A stretch of 64,000 nt of DNA from Crocinitomicaceae bacterium (GCA_016709005.1 JADJEU010000004.1:1-64000), one strand, 5' to 3'. Counted from the stretch's first letter, positions 39,092-48,933 are shown. Notes: generated by a model not told the origin, from the sequence alone. Numbers and translations: made by a program.

Positions 39092-39799
39092 CTAATTCCC
39101 CAGCACAAAAACACAAGGCAGTTTATCAAATTTGAAAGGAGATTTTTTCCAGTCAGCTATTTTTTTTGTGATGATATTTTCATTTGCTCCCGTAATATCA
39201 TAAGCAACTGTCAACTTAAACTCTCCGGAAACAGATTTCAGTAAATCATCAAACATCACATCATTACGATAGGGTGTTTCAATGAAGAGTTGCGCAAAGT
39301 TCGTTCGCTGAATTTGAGTGGTGAGATCTTTTATTTTTTGAACACGTTCGTTACCGGCTTTTGGAAGATACCCGTGAAACGTAAATCCTTGACCATTCAT
39401 ACCGCTTGCTGCTAGTGCCAACAAGATTGAACTTGGACCAATCAGAGGAATCACCTGACATTTATTTTCATGCGCAAGCGAAACTATTTTTGTACCAGGA
39501 TCAGCTACACCAGCATAACCAGATTCAGACATCAGCCCAACATCTTTACCTTCATTCAGAAATTTAATGACATCCGGATGAAAATTATACTCAGCATGTT
39601 TGTCTTGCTCAAAAAAAACAGAATCGTCAATTGGAAATTCTGAATCCATCTTTCGCAAAAACTGACGCGCCGTTTTCAACTTTTCAACAACAAAAATTCT
39701 CAAATTGTTGACAACCGATTTATTAAAATCAGGAATTACCCTTTGCAAAGTATCTTCACTGATTGGAACAGGAATAATATAGAGTTTGCCTTTAGTCAA
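39092..39799 (-). CDS. SAM-dependent methyltransferase, RsmI-like (tetrapyrrole methylase fold)
   Basis: 235 aa. Shared with RsmI/YraL: KLYIIPVPI near the start, EQDKHAEYN, GKDVGLMSESGYAGVADPGT and IPLIGPSSILLALAASGMNGQGFTFHGYLP. The family methylates 16S rRNA C1402 (RsmI); this shorter Bacteroidota paralogue often occurs next to the LMW-PTP gene and its target is not certain. It overlaps the 3' end of the phosphatase gene by 8 bp (operon). Confidence 0.85.
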   Translation of the reverse strand: MTKGKLYIIPVPISEDTLQRVIPDFNKSVVNNLRIFVVEKLKTARQFLRKMDSEFPIDDSVFFEQDKHAEYNFHPDVIKFLNEGKDVGLMSESGYAGVADPGTKIVSLAHENKCQVIPLIGPSSILLALAASGMNGQGFTFHGYLPKAGNERVQKIKDLTTQIQRTNFAQLFIETPYRNDVMFDDLLKSVSGEFKLTVAYDITGANENIITKKIADWKKSPFKFDKLPCVFVLGN

Positions 39800-40253
39800 T
39801 GTAGCGCGCTATTAATTGATCCGTTGCATCATCCAACATGTCAAACACCTGCTGAAAACCTTCATCACCACCATAGTAAGGATCAGGCACTTCACGATTT
39901 TCACCCGGATAAATTTCATCCAGAATCAATTTCACTTTTGCTCTGTCTGCATCATTGCGGGCAAGTTTCAGAATATCCATTTTGTTTGCATTGTCCATCG
40001 CATAGATTAAATCAAACTCATCAAAATCTGATTGTACAAACTGTCTGGCTCTGAGATCTGAAATATCCATTCCATTTTTCACCGCGGTCATACGCATACG
40101 TGAATCAGGTTGTTCACCTACATGAAAATTTGAAGTGCCGGCCGAATCAGTTTGCACATCTTCATTTTTCATCACGCGCAATTTATGACGGAGTATTCCC
40201 TCAGCAATAGGTGAACGGCAGATATTCCCCAGACAAACCATTAGAATTTTCAT
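39792..40253 (-). CDS. Low-molecular-weight protein tyrosine phosphatase
   Basis: 153 aa. The catalytic P-loop CLGNICRSP (Cys7, Arg13) is at the N-terminus and the general acid Asp in VPDPYYGGDEGF near the C-terminus, both as in active LMW-PTPs. Cytosolic. It forms an operon with the downstream RsmI-like gene and lies between it and dnaA, a common order in Flavobacteriia. Confidence 0.93.
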   Translation of the reverse strand: MKILMVCLGNICRSPIAEGILRHKLRVMKNEDVQTDSAGTSNFHVGEQPDSRMRMTAVKNGMDISDLRARQFVQSDFDEFDLIYAMDNANKMDILKLARNDADRAKVKLILDEIYPGENREVPDPYYGGDEGFQQVFDMLDDATDQLIARYID

Positions 40254-40641
40254 AGTTCAGTTTTTCAATTTGAGATTCTTTAATTGATTTCCGAATGCCG
40301 ATTAACGATTTTTGATTTTCGAAGTGTTTGAAGATTTTTCGAAAATCAGATGCGCACCGGTTCAACTAAATTAAGGATAAGATTTCAGATGGTTGGAATT
40401 AAGATGAAGTTCTCATGTCGAAAATGGTAGCTTCGGCGGAGTTTATCCTGATGAAAGAAGGACTCAGCCACCGGATCGTGTGTGACATTTGTGATAACTA
40501 CTAACGGAAATTTATCCTAATAACAAAAGCAGCTAAGGGTTTCGAATATGAAAAATGAAGTTGATTAGAAACAACCGGTCACTGAGCAGAGCCGAAGTGA
40601 CGATTGCTTTTTTGGGTTCCTATGCGGAGTCGAAGGGCAAA
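40254..40641. other. 388-bp intergenic region without a recognised gene
   Basis: No convincing reading frame on either strand. It contains an A/T-rich part near 40260-40330, then mixed-composition DNA. I see no tRNA or repeat shared with the rest of the window. Confidence 0.5.
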
Positions 40642-40670
40642 AAAAGCCCCTCACTTGGTGAAGGGCTTTT
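40642..40670 (-). terminator. Rho-independent terminator of dnaA
   Basis: AAAAGCCC (40642-40649) pairs with GGGCTTTT (40663-40670) with further pairing inside. On the minus strand it ends in a T-run. It begins three bases beyond the dnaA stop. Confidence 0.88.
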
Positions 40671-40673
40671 CAA

Positions 40674-42110
40674 TTAATTTACGTTTAGTTTTTTCTCGAG
40701 GTCTTCCAGATAACCTTTAAACTGTTTATCTGTTTCAGCAAGATTGTTTACTGTGCGGCATGCATGCAGAACAGTTGCGTGATCTTTTCCTCCGCATTGT
40801 GCACCGATGCTTGCAAGCGACCATTTGGTCATCTTTTTAGCAAAGTACATTGCAATTTGTCTTGCCTGAACTACTTCACGTTTACGTGTTTTAGATTTCA
40901 GCAATTCAATTGGCAGGTTGAAATAGTCACAAACAATTTTGTGGATATAGTCCATTGATACTTCGCGAGCAGTGTTCTTCACGAATTTATCAATCATCTT
41001 TTTAGCAAGTTCGAGATTGATTGCTTTCTTATTCAGTGAAGCGTGAGCAATCAAAGAAGTAAGCGCACCTTCCATTTCACGAATGTTGGTATTGATGCTA
41101 TAAGCTAAGTATTCTAATACATCATCTGAAATCTCAACACCGTTACCATAAATCTTACGTTGAAGAATTGCGATACGAGTTTCAAGACCAGGAGCCTGAA
41201 CATCTGCAGATAATCCCCATTTAAAACGGGACAACAAACGTTGCTCAATTCCTTTCATTTCAACCGGCGCTTTATCAGCGGTCAACACAATTTGTTTTCC
41301 TGATTGGTGCAGGTGATTGAAAATGTGAAAGAATGCATCTTGCGTTTTTTCTTTGCCCGCAAAAAATTCTACATCATCAATGATCAGCACGTCCATCAAC
41401 TTATAAAAATTGATGAAATCATTTGTTGTTGTGTTTTTGATTGAATCGATAAACTGACGCGTAAAAGTTTCAGCTTGCGTATACAATACGGTCTTGTTTG
41501 GAAACTGATTTTTGATTCCAATTCCGATTGCATGTGCAAGATGCGTTTTACCTAATCCAACACCTCCATATATAAGGAGCGGATTAAATGCTGTTCCTCC
41601 AGGTTTATTTGCTACAGCATAAGCAGCAGATCTGGCTAATCGGTTACAGTCTCCTTCAATAAAATTATCAAACGAGTAGGTTGGATTCAGATTAGACTCA
41701 ACATTAACTTTTTTCAGTCCCGGAATAATAAACGGATTTCGAATTGGGTTTTCGCCGATATTTAATGGCATAGAAACCGGAGTGTTCGAAATATCCTGCT
41801 TACTATTGGTTGGCAGCTTCACCGTATAAGGTGTTTTTTTGTCAGAGCTGCGATCCATGATGATCGAATACTCTAACTTTGCGTCAGGACCAATTTCTTT
41901 CTTGATTACTTTTTTAAGCAGATCAATATAATGTTCTTCTAACCACTCGTAAAAAAAATGCGAAGGAACCTGTAATGTCAAAACCTTGTTCTTGAATCGA
42001 ATTGGAACAATTGGCTCGAACCAGGTTTTAAAGCTTTGAAGGCTTATATTATCCTTGATCACTTTGAGGCAATCTTCCCAAATAGATTCATGGTTTTTTT
42101 TGTCTTTCAT
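40674..42110 (-). CDS. dnaA: Chromosomal replication initiator protein DnaA
   Basis: 478 aa, full length. Domain I WEDCLKVIKDNISLQSFKTWFEP; AAA+ domain with Walker A GGVGLGKTH (182-190), Walker B VLIIDDVEFF, and the arginine region EQRLLSRFKWGL; C-terminal domain IV with the DnaA signature GGKDHATVLHAC and VQARQIAMYF. It binds DnaA boxes and opens oriC. It is divergent from a thioesterase gene across a very AT-rich spacer and has its own terminator. Confidence 0.98.
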   Translation of the reverse strand: MKDKKNHESIWEDCLKVIKDNISLQSFKTWFEPIVPIRFKNKVLTLQVPSHFFYEWLEEHYIDLLKKVIKKEIGPDAKLEYSIIMDRSSDKKTPYTVKLPTNSKQDISNTPVSMPLNIGENPIRNPFIIPGLKKVNVESNLNPTYSFDNFIEGDCNRLARSAAYAVANKPGGTAFNPLLIYGGVGLGKTHLAHAIGIGIKNQFPNKTVLYTQAETFTRQFIDSIKNTTTNDFINFYKLMDVLIIDDVEFFAGKEKTQDAFFHIFNHLHQSGKQIVLTADKAPVEMKGIEQRLLSRFKWGLSADVQAPGLETRIAILQRKIYGNGVEISDDVLEYLAYSINTNIREMEGALTSLIAHASLNKKAINLELAKKMIDKFVKNTAREVSMDYIHKIVCDYFNLPIELLKSKTRKREVVQARQIAMYFAKKMTKWSLASIGAQCGGKDHATVLHACRTVNNLAETDKQFKGYLEDLEKKLNVN

Positions 42111-42352
42111 TCAGGTACGGGTTAGTAATAAAATTTCTTTGCAGGTAGATTTCTTTTGTTGAAAAAATCAGTGAACAAATATTCACATAAAAAAGTTATA
42201 AAAAAAATTTTTGAAAGGTTGTTTTTTAAAAATATTTTACATCCGCTTAATGTGGTTTTTTTATCACATTATTATTTAATTTTTCTGAAGACTTCTAAAT
42301 ATTTTATTATAAATGCTACTTTTAGTTTTGTTACTCAACTAAGATAATCAAA
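42111..42352. other. Very AT-rich dnaA/thioesterase divergent spacer
   Basis: About 240 bp with long A and T runs. It has near-matches to the DnaA box TTATCCACA (for example atattcaca near 42181 and ttatcacat near 42261) but none perfect. It must hold promoters for both genes. An origin here is possible but unproven. Confidence 0.35.
42323..42330 (+). promoter_or_regulatory. Candidate Bacteroidota -7 box for the thioesterase gene
   Basis: TAGTTTTG fits the TAnnTTTG consensus exactly and lies 22 bp upstream of ATG 42353. No clear TTG -33 element was found. Confidence 0.4.
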
Positions 42353-42757
42353 ATGTATACACACGACACCCAATTACGCATCAGATATAGTGAAACGGAT
42401 CAAATGGGATATTGTTACTATGGTAACTACGCAGCGTTTTTTGAAATTGGTCGGGTAGAAACTTTACGATCACTTGGAGTGAGTTACAAAGAACTTGAAG
42501 ACAAAGGTATCATGCTACCAGTTTTATCTTATGAAGTAAAATTTATCAAGCCTGCTTTATATGATGATCTGATAACAATTAAAACTTACATCAAAAAAAT
42601 TCCGCTTGCAAGGATCGATTTTGATTATGAAATTTATAATGAAAATAATGTGCTTCTGACTACCGCTCATACCTCCTTGGTTTTTATTCAGTCCAATTCC
42701 ATGAAACCATGTCCGGCTCCATCCGAAATCGTTGAAAAATTGAAGGTGTTTTTTTAG
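42353..42757 (+). CDS. Hotdog-fold acyl-CoA thioesterase (YbgC/4HBT type)
   Basis: 134 aa. RIRYSETDQMGYCYYGNYAAFFEIGR includes the active-site Asp (position of the YbgC nucleophile) and Tyr/Asn loop. Then LPVLSYEVKFIKPALYDD and FDYEIYNE complete the hotdog fold. It hydrolyses short-chain or hydroxybenzoyl-type acyl-CoA; substrate not defined. Divergent from dnaA. Confidence 0.9.
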   Translation: MYTHDTQLRIRYSETDQMGYCYYGNYAAFFEIGRVETLRSLGVSYKELEDKGIMLPVLSYEVKFIKPALYDDLITIKTYIKKIPLARIDFDYEIYNENNVLLTTAHTSLVFIQSNSMKPCPAPSEIVEKLKVFF

Positions 42758-42763
42758 ATTAGA

Positions 42764-43054
42764 TTAAGGACCTGTGCAGGTATAAGCAAAATCATCCAGA
42801 GTCGTGGTATTTGCAAACAAAATGTATTGCGATTCAATCGTAAATGATTCATCTCCTTTAATGCATTCTTCATCAAAATAGGTTGAATCATTAATCTTCA
42901 CATAACCTGTATAAGTAGTTACAACTTCTTTCTCGCCATTAACAGTTTGCTCAATTGTCGTCACCGTATAGGTATAACTGCAACTCATGCATTTCTCGCA
43001 TGAGAAAGTGATGAAAATGACTGCCAGAAGAATTAATCCACTCAAACGAGACAT
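42764..43054 (-). CDS. Small lipoprotein
   Basis: 96 aa. MSRLSGLILLAVIFITFSC is a lipoprotein signal (Cys19). The mature part has a Cys-X2-Cys-X2-Cys start (CEKCMSC), then a beta-rich region, with further Cys at EECIKG and YTCTGP. Function unknown. Convergent with the thioesterase gene, 6 bp apart. Confidence 0.65.
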   Translation of the reverse strand: MSRLSGLILLAVIFITFSCEKCMSCSYTYTVTTIEQTVNGEKEVVTTYTGYVKINDSTYFDEECIKGDESFTIESQYILFANTTTLDDFAYTCTGP

Positions 43055-43087
43055 AGATTCTTAAATTTGTTCAAAGATATAAAACTA

Positions 43088-43753
43088 ATGAATCGAAAAA
43101 ATATTCTCACAGGCGATAATTCTAAATCTTTGTTAATCCCTGAAATGAATGAAACCTACCATTCCATTCACGGAGCTAAAAATGAATCAGAACATATCTT
43201 CATTCAAAATGGATTGATGCCACAACTGGCTAATGCTGAAGTCAGGATTCTTGAGATGGGCTTTGGCACCGGCCTTAATGCACTGCTCACACTTGCACAG
43301 ACATTAGATAAAAGTACTCCTATTATATACGACACGTTTGAAAAGTATCCCATTTATCTCGAAACGATACATGAAATAGACCATCCTGGACAAACAAATC
43401 TGGAATCATTCAGACAAAAATTTGAACTGCTTCATACCATCCCTTGGAATGAGTCTAAACAAATCTCAGCTAATTTCATTTTCACAAAATATGCGTGCGA
43501 CTTTTTGGAAGCCAAACTAAAAACGGATTATTACACTATTATATATTATGACGCCTTTGCACCACAATTTCAACCAGATCTATGGGATTATCCGCAAATG
43601 CAAAAATTATATGATTCTTTGGTTACTGGTGGCACTTTAGTAACCTATTGTGCGCAGGGTCAGTTTCGCAGAAACCTTAAACAGGCTGGATTTACAGTAG
43701 CCAAAGTTGCAGGCCCTAAAGGAAAAAGAGAAATCACCTTGGCAACCAAGTAA
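43088..43753 (+). CDS. mnmD: tRNA U34 5-methylaminomethyl-2-thiouridine methyltransferase (MnmD-like)
   Basis: 221 aa from ATG 43088. SLLIPEMNETYHSIHGA, the SAM-binding loop ILEMGFGTGLNALL, FEKYPIYLE, YYDAFAPQFQPDLW and LVTYCAQGQFRRNLKQAGF then GPKGKREIT match the MnmC N-terminal methyltransferase domain found stand-alone as MnmD in Bacteroidota. It performs the last methylation in mnm5s2U synthesis in tRNA. Confidence 0.92.
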   Translation: MNRKNILTGDNSKSLLIPEMNETYHSIHGAKNESEHIFIQNGLMPQLANAEVRILEMGFGTGLNALLTLAQTLDKSTPIIYDTFEKYPIYLETIHEIDHPGQTNLESFRQKFELLHTIPWNESKQISANFIFTKYACDFLEAKLKTDYYTIIYYDAFAPQFQPDLWDYPQMQKLYDSLVTGGTLVTYCAQGQFRRNLKQAGFTVAKVAGPKGKREITLATK

Positions 43754-43794
43754 AAGGTCAAGGTTTAATTCCTAATTTTACCAAAAAAATAATC

Positions 43795-44598
43795 ATGTTT
43801 GACGCATTATTAACTGTAGACGGTTTAATCGGGTTGTTTACACTCACTATTCTTGAACTTGTTTTGGGAATTGACAATATTGTCTTTATCTCAATTATCG
43901 CTGCGCGATTGCCAGAGAAAGAGCAGCCGCGTGCACGCAACATTGGTTTATTGCTTGCAATGATCATGCGTGTTGGTTTGCTTTTTGGAATTACCTGGGT
44001 AATTGGTTTAAAAGATCCCTTCTTTTGCTTCAATGATCTGCTTGTTTTTTTTAGTGAAAGTTGGAGAATTGATTCCGCTTTTTTTAACCATGGTTTTGCA
44101 GGGCGCGACCTTATCCTTATTGTGGGCGGTTTATTTTTGATGTATAAGAGTACGACTGAAATTCACAAAAAAGTTAAGGGATTAGAGGAAGGTGAACCCG
44201 ATCAACCTGAAAAAATAAAAAAGGTAAATTTTACTAGTATCGTTGTACAAATTGTTTTAATCGACCTTGTTTTCTCTTTTGATTCTGTTTTGACTGCGGT
44301 TGGTTTGACTGATATTATTCTGGTCATGATTCTTGCCGTGGTGATATCAATTGTTATTATGATGATTTTTGCAAAGAAAATTTCTGGATTCATTAATAAA
44401 CATCCCGCTATTAAAATGCTTGCACTTTCTTTCTTACTAATGATTGGTTTAATGCTGGTTATTGAAGGTATAAATGATCCAGGCATTCACATCCCAAAAG
44501 GTTATGTGTATTTCGGTATGGCGTATGCCCTCGTTGTTGAACTATTGAATATGCGTGCGCGCAAAAAGAGCGATAGTAATGGACAAGGAAGTCACTAA
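43795..44598 (+). CDS. TerC-family integral membrane protein
   Basis: 267 aa. ILELVLGIDNIVFISIIA near the N-terminus and its internal repeat IDLVFSFDSVLTAVGLT both carry the conserved Asp residues of the TerC family. About seven membrane helices; a soluble loop (KKVKGLEEGEPDQPEKIKK). TerC proteins are linked to metal export, in particular Mn2+ during secretion. It overlaps the ligA start by 20 bp. Confidence 0.93.
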   Translation: MFDALLTVDGLIGLFTLTILELVLGIDNIVFISIIAARLPEKEQPRARNIGLLLAMIMRVGLLFGITWVIGLKDPFFCFNDLLVFFSESWRIDSAFFNHGFAGRDLILIVGGLFLMYKSTTEIHKKVKGLEEGEPDQPEKIKKVNFTSIVVQIVLIDLVFSFDSVLTAVGLTDIILVMILAVVISIVIMMIFAKKISGFINKHPAIKMLALSFLLMIGLMLVIEGINDPGIHIPKGYVYFGMAYALVVELLNMRARKKSDSNGQGSH

Positions 44599-46591
44599 AA
44601 AAAGAATTGCCGAGCTCACTGAACAAATCAATCGTCACAATTACAACTATTATGTAAAAAGTGCGCCGATTATCAGTGATTATGATTTTGATATGTTGCT
44701 TAAAGAATTGGAGCAGCTTGAAAAAGAACATCCTGAATTTGCTTTCCCAAATAGTCCTACAAAACGGGTTGGTGGAGACATCACTAAAAAATTTGAATCG
44801 GTAACACATCGTTACCCAATGCTTTCTCTTTCAAATACGTATTCAAGAGAAGAAATTATTGATTGGGAAAATCGCATCAAAAAACTTTCTGAATCTCCTC
44901 TATCTTATGTATGCGAATTAAAATACGATGGTGTTGCGATTGGCATTCGTTATAAGAATGGAGAATTGGTTCAGGCCGTTACGCGCGGCGATGGATCTAC
45001 GGGTGAAGACATTACAACCAACGTTAGAACGATTAAAACAGTTCCGCTAAAACTGCATGGAAATTATCCAGATGAATTTGAAATCAGAGGTGAAATATTT
45101 TTCCCGCTCGAAAATTTCAACAAAGTAAATCAGGAACGTGAAGCAGCCGGCGAAGCACTTTTTGCAAATCCACGCAACTCAGCATCAGGAACATTAAAAT
45201 CGCAAGATTCATCAGTGGTTGCACAACGCGGTCTTGATTGCTATTTATACGGAGTATACGGTGAGGATTTGAATTTTCAGACGCACTCCGAAGCAGTAAA
45301 AACTGCAGGCGAATGGGGATTCAAAATTCCCGACTCAACAAAAATAATGATAAGTACCTGTGATTCGATTGATGCCATCATGGATTTCATTCAGTACTGG
45401 GAAAAAAATCGCGGCGAATTACCCTTTGAGATAGATGGAATTGTAATCAAGGTTGATAATTATGATCAGCAAGATGAATTAGGATTCACTGCAAAAAGTC
45501 CAAGATGGGCAATAGCATACAAATACAAAGCAGAAAAAGTTGAAACCATTCTGGAAGAAGTTACTTATCAGGTTGGACGAACCGGAGCAGTTACACCAGT
45601 TGCAAATTTAAAACCAGTTTTACTAGCTGGAACAACTGTGAAAAGAGCATCCCTGCACAATGCGGATCAGATTGAAAAATTAGATTTACATAAAGGTGAT
45701 ACAGTTTACGTTGAAAAAGGCGGAGAAATAATTCCAAAAATTGTTGGTGTAAATCTTGAAAAAAGAAATAATCAGCATGAACGGATTTCATTTTTGGAAA
45801 ATTGTCCGGAGTGCAATGCTGTTTTAGTGAGACGAGAAGGAGAAGCACAGCATTATTGTCCCAATGAAAATGGATGTCATCCGCAAATCAAAGGAAAAAT
45901 TGAACATTTCATTGGTCGCAAAGCAATGGATATAGAAGGTCTTGGACCAGAAACGATCGACCTGCTTTACAACAAAGGACTCATCAGAAATTACAGCGAT
46001 TTATATGACTTAACATTTGATCAGGTTGTTGGTTTGGATCGCATGGCCGACAAATCTGCTTCAAACATGATTAAAGGAATCGAAGCTTCCAAACAAATTC
46101 CGTTCGAACGCGTTTTGTTTGCGCTGGGAATCCGACATGTTGGCGAAACAGTTGCAAAAAAACTGGCCAGACATTTTAAGTCGATTGACGCTATTAAAAT
46201 GGCAAGTTTTGATGAACTAATTTCAGTAGATGAGATTGGTGAAAAAATTGCCATCAGCATTCAACAATTTTTCTTGCAGGAAGACAATCAGAAAATAGTC
46301 GAAAAATTACAACAAAAAGGACTGGTTTTTGAAACTAAATCGGCAGACACCGCAAGTAACATTTTACAAAATAAAACATTCGTAATATCCGGTGTATTTC
46401 AAAAAGTAAGCCGCGAAAAACTCGCTGAATTAATTGAACAAAATGGCGGAAAAAACACCAGCTCTGTTTCGGCAAAAACCAATTATCTGGTTGCTGGAGA
46501 AAATATGGGTCCGGCCAAACTTGAAAAAGCCACAAAGCTTGGCGTTACCATCATTTCAGAAGATGATTTTTTAGCAATGATTTCGGCATGA
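44579..46591 (+). CDS. ligA: NAD+-dependent DNA ligase LigA
   Basis: 670 aa from ATG 44579. Domain Ia HNYNYYVKSAP..SDYDFDMLLKEL; adenylation domain with nucleophile Lys115 (ELKYDG); OB fold; Zn finger with Cys-X2-Cys (CPEC) and Cys-X5-Cys (CPNENGC); helix-hairpin-helix repeats; BRCT domain (FVISGVFQKVSREKLAELI; TNYLVAGENMG). It seals nicks in replication. Intact. The stop overlaps the next start as ATGA. Confidence 0.97.
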   Translation: MDKEVTKKRIAELTEQINRHNYNYYVKSAPIISDYDFDMLLKELEQLEKEHPEFAFPNSPTKRVGGDITKKFESVTHRYPMLSLSNTYSREEIIDWENRIKKLSESPLSYVCELKYDGVAIGIRYKNGELVQAVTRGDGSTGEDITTNVRTIKTVPLKLHGNYPDEFEIRGEIFFPLENFNKVNQEREAAGEALFANPRNSASGTLKSQDSSVVAQRGLDCYLYGVYGEDLNFQTHSEAVKTAGEWGFKIPDSTKIMISTCDSIDAIMDFIQYWEKNRGELPFEIDGIVIKVDNYDQQDELGFTAKSPRWAIAYKYKAEKVETILEEVTYQVGRTGAVTPVANLKPVLLAGTTVKRASLHNADQIEKLDLHKGDTVYVEKGGEIIPKIVGVNLEKRNNQHERISFLENCPECNAVLVRREGEAQHYCPNENGCHPQIKGKIEHFIGRKAMDIEGLGPETIDLLYNKGLIRNYSDLYDLTFDQVVGLDRMADKSASNMIKGIEASKQIPFERVLFALGIRHVGETVAKKLARHFKSIDAIKMASFDELISVDEIGEKIAISIQQFFLQEDNQKIVEKLQQKGLVFETKSADTASNILQNKTFVISGVFQKVSREKLAELIEQNGGKNTSSVSAKTNYLVAGENMGPAKLEKATKLGVTIISEDDFLAMISA

Positions 46592-47096
46592 GTTTCTTTT
46601 CAAACATAAATCAGCGCTTTCTAAAAGGCAAAATTTCGGCTCGCGAAAGCAGCGTAATCTCATTAAAAAAAACAAATCAGTTTTTAAAAATATTAGTCAT
46701 CACAAATCAAAAGATGAGCACCTGATTAACGAAGCCAAAATTGCATTTTCAAACGCAGAAATTAATGCCTTGTATCTAAGAAAAGAAAAGGAGGATAAAT
46801 CACCTCAATTTAATTATACTGTTCACCCTTCCGATTTTAATTTAACAGGCCGTGTTAAAAATGATAAATTAAACAAGCTCTTATTTATGGGCTTTGATAT
46901 GGTAATAGATTTGTCAGACGATTCGGTTTATTTAAAATTTATACTCGCACAAATTAAATCAACACTTGTTTTAGGCAAAATTGGTGAGCAAGAATTTCAA
47001 TTGCATGATTTGTTTTTTGATGCTGAAAAAATAAATGCAGATTTTATAAAGACCGTCGTTAAACATTTAAACGTATTGACAAAAAATGAAAAATAA
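46588..47096 (+). CDS. DUF6913 family protein, one frameshift
   Basis: About 169 aa: starts MSFFSNINQRFLKGKISARES, overlapping the ligA stop (ATGA). The frame shifts at about 46711 in an A-run (ITNQK then DEHLINEAKIAF) and continues as ALYLRKEKEDKSPQFNYTV, FMGFDMVIDLSDDSVYLKFILAQI, ending at 47096. Small family restricted to Bacteroidota, conserved between ligA and dapA. Function unknown. The break is probably a missing A in the sequence. Confidence 0.8.
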
Positions 47097-48000
47097 CAAA
47101 TTCAAAGGCTTAGGCGTGGCAATGATCACCCCTTTCAATGAAGATCATTCAATTGACTTTGCAGCGTTGACCGAGCTCACCGAATTCCTGATTCAGGGAG
47201 GAGTTAATTACCTGGTTGTACAAGGAACCACAGGTGAATCTCCGGTACTAACCAAGCAAGAAAAAACGGCTGTTTTAAAATGCGTTGCTGAGGCGAACAA
47301 GAAACGCGTGGCTATTGTTTATGGAGTTGGAGGAAATAATACTGCTGCAATTGCTGAAAGTTTTAAAGAGCTTGATAAGAATATTGTGGATGGAATTTTG
47401 TCCGTTTCACCCTACTACAATAAGCCAACTCAAGAAGGCATTTATCAGCATTATAAAGTACTTGCAAATTCAACCGATCTTCCTATTATACTTTATAATG
47501 TGCCGGGCAGAACGGCTTCGAATGTTTTACCGGATACAACTTTGCGATTGGCAAATGAATTCAAAAATATCGTTGCAATTAAAGAGGCATCCGGGAACAT
47601 GGAACAAATTATGGATTTGATTCAACGCAAACCGGCTGATTTTCTGATTATTTCTGGTGATGACGGTATCACCTTACCTATTATAGCTGCTGGTGGAGAT
47701 GGTGTCATTTCAGTTGTCGGCAATGCATTTCCTCATTCATTCAGCGCAATGGTTCGCGCCGCCATGAGCAATGACATGGAAAAGGCCCGTGAACTTCACT
47801 ACCTGCTCTTTCCTATTATTCCAATGCTTTTTGCAGAGGGTAATCCGGCAGGAATTAAAGAGTGTACAGCGAGTTTGGGAATCACAAGAAACACCGTGCG
47901 GCTGCCGCTCGTAAACGTTTCTGAAGGACTGAAAACTAAAATTATAGCACAGACCAGTAACATTTGTAAGGCCTTCCCGTATGACCTTATAAAAAAATAG
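47086..48000 (+). CDS. dapA: 4-hydroxy-tetrahydrodipicolinate synthase
   Basis: 304 aa. Condenses pyruvate with aspartate semialdehyde in lysine and diaminopimelate synthesis. Motifs: GTTGESPVL (Thr48-Thr49), Tyr137 in LYNVPGRT, Schiff-base Lys166 (VAIKEASG), and GDGVISVVGN. Starts 11 bp inside the previous gene. Intact and full length. Confidence 0.97.
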   Translation: MKNNKFKGLGVAMITPFNEDHSIDFAALTELTEFLIQGGVNYLVVQGTTGESPVLTKQEKTAVLKCVAEANKKRVAIVYGVGGNNTAAIAESFKELDKNIVDGILSVSPYYNKPTQEGIYQHYKVLANSTDLPIILYNVPGRTASNVLPDTTLRLANEFKNIVAIKEASGNMEQIMDLIQRKPADFLIISGDDGITLPIIAAGGDGVISVVGNAFPHSFSAMVRAAMSNDMEKARELHYLLFPIIPMLFAEGNPAGIKECTASLGITRNTVRLPLVNVSEGLKTKIIAQTSNICKAFPYDLIKK

Positions 48001-48008
48001 TATATTTG
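48001..48008 (+). promoter_or_regulatory. Candidate -7 box TATATTTG
   Basis: Exact match to TAnnTTTG just after the dapA stop and 28 bp before ATG 48036. No -33 TTG at standard spacing. Confidence 0.4.
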
Positions 48009-48035
48009 CTTAAATCCATACATAACAAAGAATTA

Positions 48036-48926
48036 ATGAAAAATAAAAATTTATTCAACGGTATACTGGTTGCAGCCACGGCTATTCTGATGATGAGTTG
48101 CGGCGGAAGTGGAGATGATGAGCTTCAGAATGTTGTTGTTGGTGATACCACAACGACTGTAACCACACCAGAACAACCAGCAGTTGAGTACGCTGTTCCA
48201 ACTCCAAACGAACTTTTTGAAATCATTAAAATTCAAGGAGGTGAACAACGTCCGGGATTAGTGAATACTTTGGATAATCGTCCAAACTATGTTGATCTGA
48301 AAGCAAAATCGTTGAACTTCGGTGTTTACTCTGCAGATCTTGCTTACATGAGCTGCTTTGGAATCGGAACAGAATTCCTGATGTACTTTAAAGCCATTGA
48401 AGAAATGGGTGAAGAACTTGGAATCTCAGGTGCTTTCGATGAAGAATTAATGGAGCGTATCGAAAACAATGAAGGTGATACTGATACCCTATTTGCAATT
48501 TCAAACGAAACTTATTACGACAGCTACCTCTATCTTGAGGAAAACGGAAAAGGTGTTGAGCTTTGTCTGATCATGGCTGGCGGATACATTGAAAGTCTTT
48601 ATATCATCTGCAACCTTGTAGATAAATTTAAAGAAGGTGATCCAATCATTGAAAAAATCGGTGATCAGAAATTGGTATTAGAAAACTTACTTGACTTTAT
48701 TCTTCAGTATTCAGATGATCAATTAGTATCTGAAGTAATGGATGACTTGATTACACTAAGTGATGTATTTGAGACCAGCATGGAGTTTGAAGAGTCTGGT
48801 ACAACTATTGATAAAACAGAAAACAAACTAGTTCTTTCAGGTGGAGGTTCTTACAAAATGACTAAAAATTCATTGGAGAAAATCACCGCAAAAGCAGAAG
48901 AATTAAGAGCAAATATTATTAAATAA
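48036..48926 (+). CDS. Lipoprotein of unknown function
   Basis: 296 aa from ATG 48036. Signal MKNKNLFNGILVAATAILMMSC followed by GGSGDDE, a spacer typical of outer-membrane export of lipoproteins. The mature part is helical and acidic (YSADLAYMSCFGIGTEFLMYF; EELMERIENNEGDTDTLF). I do not recognise a named family. It lies 7 bp upstream of the next exported protein, so they are probably co-expressed. Confidence 0.8.
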   Translation: MKNKNLFNGILVAATAILMMSCGGSGDDELQNVVVGDTTTTVTTPEQPAVEYAVPTPNELFEIIKIQGGEQRPGLVNTLDNRPNYVDLKAKSLNFGVYSADLAYMSCFGIGTEFLMYFKAIEEMGEELGISGAFDEELMERIENNEGDTDTLFAISNETYYDSYLYLEENGKGVELCLIMAGGYIESLYIICNLVDKFKEGDPIIEKIGDQKLVLENLLDFILQYSDDQLVSEVMDDLITLSDVFETSMEFEESGTTIDKTENKLVLSGGGSYKMTKNSLEKITAKAEELRANIIK

Positions 48927-48933
48927 AAGTTTT

